Below, piece by piece: positions 24,101 through 33,100 of a stretch of DNA of 64,000 nucleotides. The first letter of the stretch is position 1. The number at the start of each line of letters is the position of its first letter. Source of the DNA: Stenopsyche tienmushanensis. Lineage: Eukaryota; Arthropoda; Insecta; Trichoptera; Stenopsychidae. The stretch lies in the NCBI GenBank assembly GCA_008973525.1, contig WACJ01000191.1:620001-684000 (forward strand). The letters are read 5' to 3'. Under the pieces are notes generated by a model. It did not search any database and was not told the origin of the DNA. It saw only the letters and a list, made by a program, of their open reading frames with translations. Made by a program: the position numbers and the translations under genes.

Positions 24101-27100
24101 TTGAGAGACAAAGTGTTAAAAGCGAACATAACGATAATAAATGAAGATTCCCTAAATTGATTTCATACATCTTTTTATCAATTGAAAAACACAATTAGAA
24201 AAGAGGCCTTCATTTAAGTGGCAGTATATAATTTATTTAGGGGACTTAAAAGATTTTTTACAGCGTCGATGAATTAATTTTGAATAAAAATGAATAGTTT
24301 GACATTATTGCCTTTCTTTGAATTGCTTGTTTCAGACTCAGCTTTTAGCTTGATTAGTGATATTAACTTTTCAAGTTTGCTTTCGAATATTAAACTTGTA
24401 TTGTCCATAGTTAAATTATAATAAAAAATCATTTTTCTTTGTTATATTGAAGGCCAAATTCACTATAATAATAAAATGCACATAATGCATAATAAAATAA
24501 TAGGGAAATACCCAGACAGTGTTAATTTGATACGGTGATATAAATATATATTTATACGTCTCAATTATAAAACATTGACGACGAAAATAATACGAAGGAC
24601 ACACAGTGAGATAATTAGGACTTTTAGTTTTAACACAATTATAAAATGTAAAATTTAGGCGGTTTTTAGAATACATTTTATATTATAGACAGAAAAATTA
24701 TTATTAAAATTGATTTTTTATAGATATCACTGACGACGTTTTCGGCGTGACTTCAGCTCCTCATTCTTTGGCAGTATCAGGTCATTCAGCAACCTGGATT
24801 ACGATAAGCTGGCAGCCTCCGATCTTCAGTCATCCATCTGATCTAATATCCTACAAGTTTGTTAAAGTATTAATACTTGTATACGATGTGCCGTTTCATG
24901 CTTACATCTGCTACGGATTTAAAATATATTATCATATTTATGAGGAATCCTCTATATCAATATGCGAATTCGAACATAACTAGGTATACGGATGTACTCA
25001 TCCGATACTAGGCCAGGTACCCTTTTCTTCCCTATTATTTAATGGAGGCTCAGGATAATTCCTAAAAATAGATCACAGCTACTTTCATCCGTTTTGCTTA
25101 CCTTTTTCAGTAACTCAAGATAAACATCTCCTGCTCGATAAATCCAATTTTCTCGTGCACCATCAACAGCGAAACGCTTGGAATATTTATTTTTTCATTA
25201 AGTTAATTACGATATTTTTTTATGTGAATTTTTATGAATATTCAGTTATTGAGATTAATTCATTTTAGATTTTAAACGCGAAACAACATGCCGAAAATGC
25301 CGGTTAAAAGTAAAGAGCGCCTCTTAGGAACGCGGCATTATAATTTGTATGCGAGCAAAAATAAGGAAATAAAAATAAAAACTGGCAGTGTTACTCCGAA
25401 TTGAATTTAGAAAATAAGAAGGAAAGCAATTCAAATTTTGATTAAAAATACTTTTCTAATAAAAAATATCTTTTAATAAAAAAATATCAAATATAAGAGT
25501 AATTCGTCTGACGGGAGCAAAAGGGTTGTTTTTATGCTATTCATATTGATGAACTTTTAACATTTACTAAAGAAATCAATCGATAGTTTGAAATATTCAA
25601 ATCCAGGGAAAATAAAGGATGTTTTTCCGCATTCCAGTACAAATCCAGTATTTGGCCATGATAATTTTTTGCAACGTGTTCGTGCTAATTTTCACTATGA
25701 AAAACTGTAATTTTCTTATTTTATTTAAATTAGACATTTTTAGTAATTTATACTTCAATCGATTCAATTGGTTATAATAAATCATTCGTTTTAACAACTT
25801 CATAGAGGATTGAATTTTCAAAGCAATAATCATTGTTAAGGGGGTTGGAATCGATCACCTTATATTATTGTAAACTGGCTGTTTTTCATTTCCAATTACT
25901 ATTTGATACAAAAACGAATCACTCATTCCCTAGCTGTTTTTTCTTGTTGCTTTAGCATAGTTAGTGCGAAATTTAGAAGCTCATACAATTATCTTTCTTG
26001 ATCCATTTAAATGCTCTAGCACTATGAAACAAGTAAGCCTAAAATGATTTCTTTAACTTTTATTCAACGATCTACACTTTTATAACAATTGCTTAAGTGG
26101 GCTTTATACATATTTCAGCCTTAATCTTAAGGGACGTTTCTCAAACTTAAATATGGTACACGTGTTGTATCATCGGCTATCATAGTGTTAATAATTATAT
26201 CGGATAGTTATTAAATACATAATTTATTAACGCTCTTAATATATTAATTGAAATGCCTTAAACGCCATTTTGTTTGTATACATTTTTAAATTAAAGCTAT
26301 CCTTGAATTATAAACATAAGCAAACAACATTAATTCCCTTAATTAGTCTTTATTTATTATTTACGTAGCTGAATACTGAATCTGGATATGAATTAAGGCC
26401 GGTACGAATCATAATTAACTATCGTTTTCCAAACTTATTACGAAACGTTAAATATTCCATAAGCTTCAGGTATGAATTCGGGGGTATTATACGTTTATGT
26501 ATTTATACAAATTCTCCGATATAAAGTTAAGACCGTATTGTCTTCCGAAATTGATGGATTGTTTCCTAATGTTTTTTTCTGTATCGTGTGATATTTTCGC
26601 TAGGTTTCACTTCAAATCGACCGATGATGAAAGCTTCTCTTCCGTAGTCACAAGTGTTACTAGTCACACGATAGATAAACTAGCCCCAAATAAGCAATAT
26701 ATCACGTACGTGACAGCACATATACCCCAGGGTAGCAGTTTGCCATCGGAAACTCTGGTGGCCTGGACGGATCCAGCTTACCCCGCATTTGTCGAGGTAC
26801 TCCTTTTGAAGTGGCTTAAAAATAGTTTCTAATGAGGTAGTACGGTTGTAATATCTTTTTAATTTGCAGCCGCCCACAGTTCACCCTGTTAATTTGATCA
26901 TGGAGGGCTCCAGCATGACGGTCCTGTGTATAGCCATGGGCACCCCGATGCCAACGATCTCCTTATACATATCAGGTATTAATACATCATTATTTTATCG
27001 AAATTGTTTGCCTAATTTATTTATTTATAAGCCCGAAAATCGTACGTAACACAAAGCAACAACTAGACCAGTAGTTGTCTATTTTATTATATATTACACA

Positions 27101-30100
27101 AACACAGCTTCACTAGACTAAGTGATACTAATTTACTCTGCTTACAATTGTAATTATCCATTTTCTTTTTGAGTTATACTTTTAGAAAATTTTGTATTAA
27201 TAATTAATCTTTGATACAAAAACATTATACAAGCGAACCTTTTTCGTTGTGATGCTCAAATAATGATCTGAGCAGTTCTTTCTGCAGGCCAAATATTGTC
27301 GTGAATAATTACTAAAATTTAATAATTTCTTTGAAGATGATAGATCTGAGTTAATGAACAGAAAAGGGAGTGTATTTCATTTCAGATGATCCATTTTAAA
27401 TGAAAATAATTAAATTGTTAAGCATTTACCCTTAAGGGTTTTTGCTATTTTATAATATTTTTTTTATTAATCACCAACGTTCAACATTGCTATCTACAAA
27501 ATCTTAGAAAAAAAAGTATGATAATTATGTATGGAATTGATTTAATACATTTCTAATGTTGTGGTATCAATTTCTATTATTTTACAGGCCGCTTGATCAG
27601 GCAAGAAATCACAAGGCACATGGTCACAAAAATTCACAACGTATCAAGAGATATGGATCAGATTTCGTGCTATGCTGATAATGGATACGGTACACCAATG
27701 CAAGCATCGAAGAAGATCACAATCTCACGTAAGTATAATTATGGAATGACGATGATTTGAAAAATAGAAATCTCGTTTTTTAAAATGAACATGTTATTAA
27801 CGGGCGGGCTTTCGCCTATGAATCGCGCAACATTGAGATCGATTTTTCTATATGTAATTGATTCAATTACTGTCATTGTCGTTTTCACTCGTGATGGTAA
27901 AATAACGACTGGATCACTTTATTTTTTGCAAAAAAATATCAATCAAATGCATGGCGGTTGTCGAATTCGTGACTATCTATATTACAAACAATAACATTGA
28001 AAAATATGCAACTCAATCCAAACTTTCTGGCGGAAATATCGCTTTCATGAAGCAAATTTCAATTACATATTTATTTCCGCGATTAAGTAATCAGACTATT
28101 AATTCAATCGTCATGGGTTTAAATCTGTAGACATGTTCAGGTATGGAATCCGAAAGCGAGACGCTCATTCATCATAGCAGCGATCCGAAAAGCGGACCGA
28201 TTGAACATACACATCTTATGGCCACTCCATCCTCTTTTAGGCCTACTTAAAAGATAGATACTTGCCACGGGCGCTTCATACCCTAGTTACGGCTTTGTCA
28301 GTTTTTGTCTTGGCAGCTCGAATGGCCTCGTTTAAACTCTGTCACCGAATATCTTACTATTGTAAACGAAGGAGCAGACTCCCTCAGAAAGAGGAGGTAG
28401 AATCTAGCTCAGATTTGATATTATTTGGATTGAGACCTTTCAAATAAAAGTATTGTATCACTTTACGATAACATTTTTGTTTAATAAATTCACGGAGAAC
28501 GAACAAATAATAAACAATGTAGTGTCTTGATATTTGAAAAATAAACTTTATAAAATAGACGCTTTCTATCTTAGTATTTTTTTTACAAAAACAACCACTA
28601 TCTATGAGTTAGGTTGGATACTTTTTGGACTATCTCCGCATATTAGCATCGTTTTAGAAGACAAGGCGTAAATATTTGAGTTACATAGTTTTTTGATTAC
28701 CTGATTTAGAATTTCATGACGCACTTCTATAAACTAAATGCGTATACAACGCAGTATTGATCGTTGGGCGTAGATTTGGCGTATTTGTGGGTGAAATGAT
28801 CCATTTTTCCCATGAAAGGGTGGTAAATCACGCGATATATTTCCGAAATGGAGCTTTCTAAAATAGAATCATGATTTTCATTCATAAAAGTGTATTTTTG
28901 GAAAGATCTTAATCCGCATGTCACACGTTACATCATGTTACAGCCATGCGTCAAGGATTTCCGAATCGAATTTTCTCGCGGGGAAAATGCGCCGTAATAA
29001 ATCGCCTATGCAATAAATACGTATAACGTAAGTCAATTTCGCTGAGTACATTCGCAGAGGCCGAATTTTACAACTTGGTTTTCATCAATCTTCAATAATC
29101 ATGATTCCGTGGCAGTTCGCTTTCCAACTAACGTCGAGGAGGGCTTCTGCAAGAGTGAAATATGACCGCAATATAAAAAAGTATGAAATATCATCCGCCG
29201 GTTTTTATGATCAAAAGACATAAAATTACACGAGGGCATAAATATACTTTATGTTGCGGGCCCTTTGTTTTCTGCGCGCGTTATTTGTATATAAATTGAT
29301 ATGCTTCCAATTTCGGATCACAATGGTTGTTTGCTATAAAATTTATCTTTAATTTGTAGACATCCCAATAATACAAGCCAGCGGCATAACAATGGCGGTC
29401 TTGGGTGGTTCGGCGGTATTCGAATGTAACGTTACAGCAATGCCTCAACCGCAAATGGCGTTCTGGAGGGACCCGCTAGGTCGTATTCCCGTCATCCAGG
29501 GACCCAAATATGACATTAATATCCTGCCCGATAATGAAGTGAGTGCTCTGATGGCAATTTTTGTCTTATTGGGGCAATTCGGGCGCCATTGTAAAGGGTT
29601 GTCGTGTTTCAGGAAAAGAGCAAGTACGTCATGCGGCTGGTGATTCATGAGATGACCGAATTGGACGAGGGTGACTATTTCTGTCACTGCTGAAAACGCA
29701 TTTGGATCCGTTGTCCAGCCGGTCTCTGTCAGAATCCACAACACAGCATCATCTCACAACGTCACCCAGTGCTGCATAGAGCAGAATGTGACATCCGGCT
29801 GCATGGAGGCCTGCAACTTCTATCTAGACATTGATGCTGTTATAGAGAAGCCCGAGTGCATCGCTGATTTTGACAAGTTAATGAAGTGCGCTGCAGACGG
29901 TTCAGGTATTTATGCATCAGACGTTTGAGAAGCTTTGACGTTAAAACTTTTAATTCACCTGCTAATGGACTTGGAAAATTTAATATGCAGCTAATTTGCG
30001 GCTCAAACGCGATCAATAGGTTTAATTCGCGACCAATGAATGCTTAGGGAATAATTATATGGCTATTTAAAGAGGAATATTGGTTTTCGGCTTTGGAAAT

Positions 30101-33100
30101 TTTCATCGCTTCGAATTTAATTTCACAATTAGCAAAAAGCTTCCGATGCAAAACTAATCGGCTAAATCAACATAAAAGATGTAATTAACTAATATTGCCG
30201 AACGACCTATATAATACACTTTGTACTCTTCTCGAATAGGTCATATCGCAATCATCTGATAATTACTGCGCAATCATTAAAAAACCCCCAGATAATATGC
30301 AAACAAAATTAGCATCAATGCCATTTGATACGATCGATGCCAATATTTGCTCAATCGTATTAGGTCCCAACCTAACTATGTCGTTTTTAATCTGTTATCT
30401 GTCCATCGGAACACTCAAAATTAAAAATAATACGAAACTAAATGCATACAGTCTAATCCGATTACGTCTATTTATTACGACGATTAATGAGATATATTAA
30501 AATTGAATCAAGTATAATATTAATTAACAATTGGATTATTACATTAAATTATATAAAAATGATTTATCGATATTTCATTGAAGATAAATATGGATTGAAC
30601 ACTATAAAATAATTTGATAATTTTACCATCATCATTCGTGTGGGATGAATCCGAACGCCACACTTTAGCGACTTGCACGTTTGTTGGGATTTATATTTTG
30701 TAAAAAATGAGCTTTTTTATTTTTGATCATTCATTAAAATACAAAGCTATACAACTAAATCTATAGATATCATATTGTTCGGATATCGATATTATAGAGC
30801 ATTTTGACATGTGCAGACTTATCAAATTATATCACAACTACTGTGGACCTAAAAGGGATCGATTTTTCTATGCGAAAAGTATCAAATATAGATTTTTTTA
30901 TATTTAGTATGTTATCTAGGCGATCTCTATTGAACATAAAAATATTTTTTAAAGTTTGACAAAGTATGGTAGTGGAGTGGGAAAGCCACGTATGTCGGTG
31001 CGCGAGCGATAACATTCTTCATCACGGAAGTTCTAAGTTCTGAACAAGTAACTTGCAACAAACATAATGAACATATTTTAATTGTGTATACTATTATGTA
31101 CAATTTGACCTATAATTAAAAAGAAATATTGAAAAATAAAAATAAAACATTGAGTTATCAAAGAAAAGTGTGAATTTTAACAACATTTTTTGTAGTTTTT
31201 TGTTCATTAAATAATATCTTTTAAATAATTATACGTCAAATGATTAAGACGTTTATTGTACACAGTGTTTGCCAAATTTCATTAAGAATGCTCATCTAGG
31301 GCGTATGGGAGCACATCCGTGAGCTTGAAAAATGTAGCTTAAAGTTTCTCCTCTCCTCAGCTTCGCGTAGCGCAGCATCTCTTCGTTGGCCTATAACTTT
31401 GCGAATTTCATTTATATCAACTTAAAAATTACTAATATTGTTCTTGAATATTGGTAAATAGTGATGGCTTCTTGATTTTGAAAATTAATAAATCAGAAAT
31501 CGAAGAAAAAAAGCGATTAGCTCATAGGATTAATTAAATACATTAAACCATATTCCTTGAAATATATTGTTTCAAAAACATAGTCCGCCAAATGCTCTCA
31601 GACTAATTAACACATTTTAGTCGGGTGCTATGCGTGCAAACTTGCCATTGAAACAGGCAAAATTGCGCATCGCGTGAGAAAATATACTCTCTTCTAGAAA
31701 TTGCTATAACTTCAAAAATACCAAATATTTTTCGACGAATCTTTTAATAAACACTTATTACAAAAATTGCATTACTCAGTTTACATCACAGGTAGAAAAT
31801 AAATATTTACTTCTTTTAAACTTTATGCAATATATATTCTCAGAATTGCTAGGGAACGATTTTATTGATTTAATACTTAATTTTAATGTAAGGATTTCGA
31901 AGAATTATTTATTGATGGCACTATAACCGAAGAGGAATTAGTTGGTCTTATTTTAATATCCGAAACGGATCATGTAAGTGATGATTGATCTTCCGAACCG
32001 TCATTATTTACTGCAAAAAATTTAGATGACGTTCTCAAACTAGTAAGAAAATTGGAAAACATTGTGTTCAAAATTGATCCAAATATTAAACAGGCTCTCA
32101 ATTTCTAAAGAAATCTTCGAAATACTTGTGCACAATATGAATAAATATATAAAGACCTTATGAAAAATAAAACATAATCAAAAATTCTTCTGAATAAATA
32201 TTTTTAATATAACAAACTGTCTTCTGTGGATCTTCTTTATGCAGATTTTTTTTAGAGCGAATCATCAAATTTAATATGAAATCAAAGACTTCATTTACGC
32301 GTTGTTTTATATAATGGAACCTATCTTATATTTTTGTATGAATTCCTTGCCTTTTTTTACGGGGTTTCTATTTACATGAGTTTCTGAAGAAGGTATCTAC
32401 TACTAAATCGGGAGATAAGTGTATAAAAGATGTACAAAAATTATTTGTAAATATAAATATGTAAGATACCATCGTGAATTGAAAACGGAAATCATAACTC
32501 ATCAGAATATTTTTGTTAGATATAACATTGGTCAAATCTTATAATTTTTTTAAAATTAGATTAATTTGAATATATCGAGATCAAGACGCTTCCTTTCTGA
32601 TAACTATGTACAAAAATAAGATATAGTATTTTTATGTCATTAATGTATGTACTGTATAGCAAAATTCCTGGTTCGTGTCGTGATATTGAACCGAATTTTT
32701 TGAAAAATAATTGTAATGATAAATCAACTTCCTTTTATATAATATAATATTTTTGTGGTTTATATCAAGATCATAGAAGTTGTTGTGCTGCCTGGGGTGT
32801 ACCACGCCGTTGTTTAGATTGGTGTAGAGGAGAGCCTCTACTAAGTGCGCGGCTCTGCGTTCTTTCACACACCAGACAAATTGCAGGATGCTTTCACGAA
32901 GGACGCGACAAATTACCAGGACCACCACAAAATGTTAGAGTTGTCGCTCTGGATGAGAGATCTGTGAGAATAAAGTAAGCCAATCGTATGCCAAGCCCGA
33001 ACATCATAAATTGAGACGATCCACCATAAAAACGAAATTAAATCTTATTTTCCACTTCGCAAACAGATGGGACAGACCGATGAAAAATCCGCACACCGTA

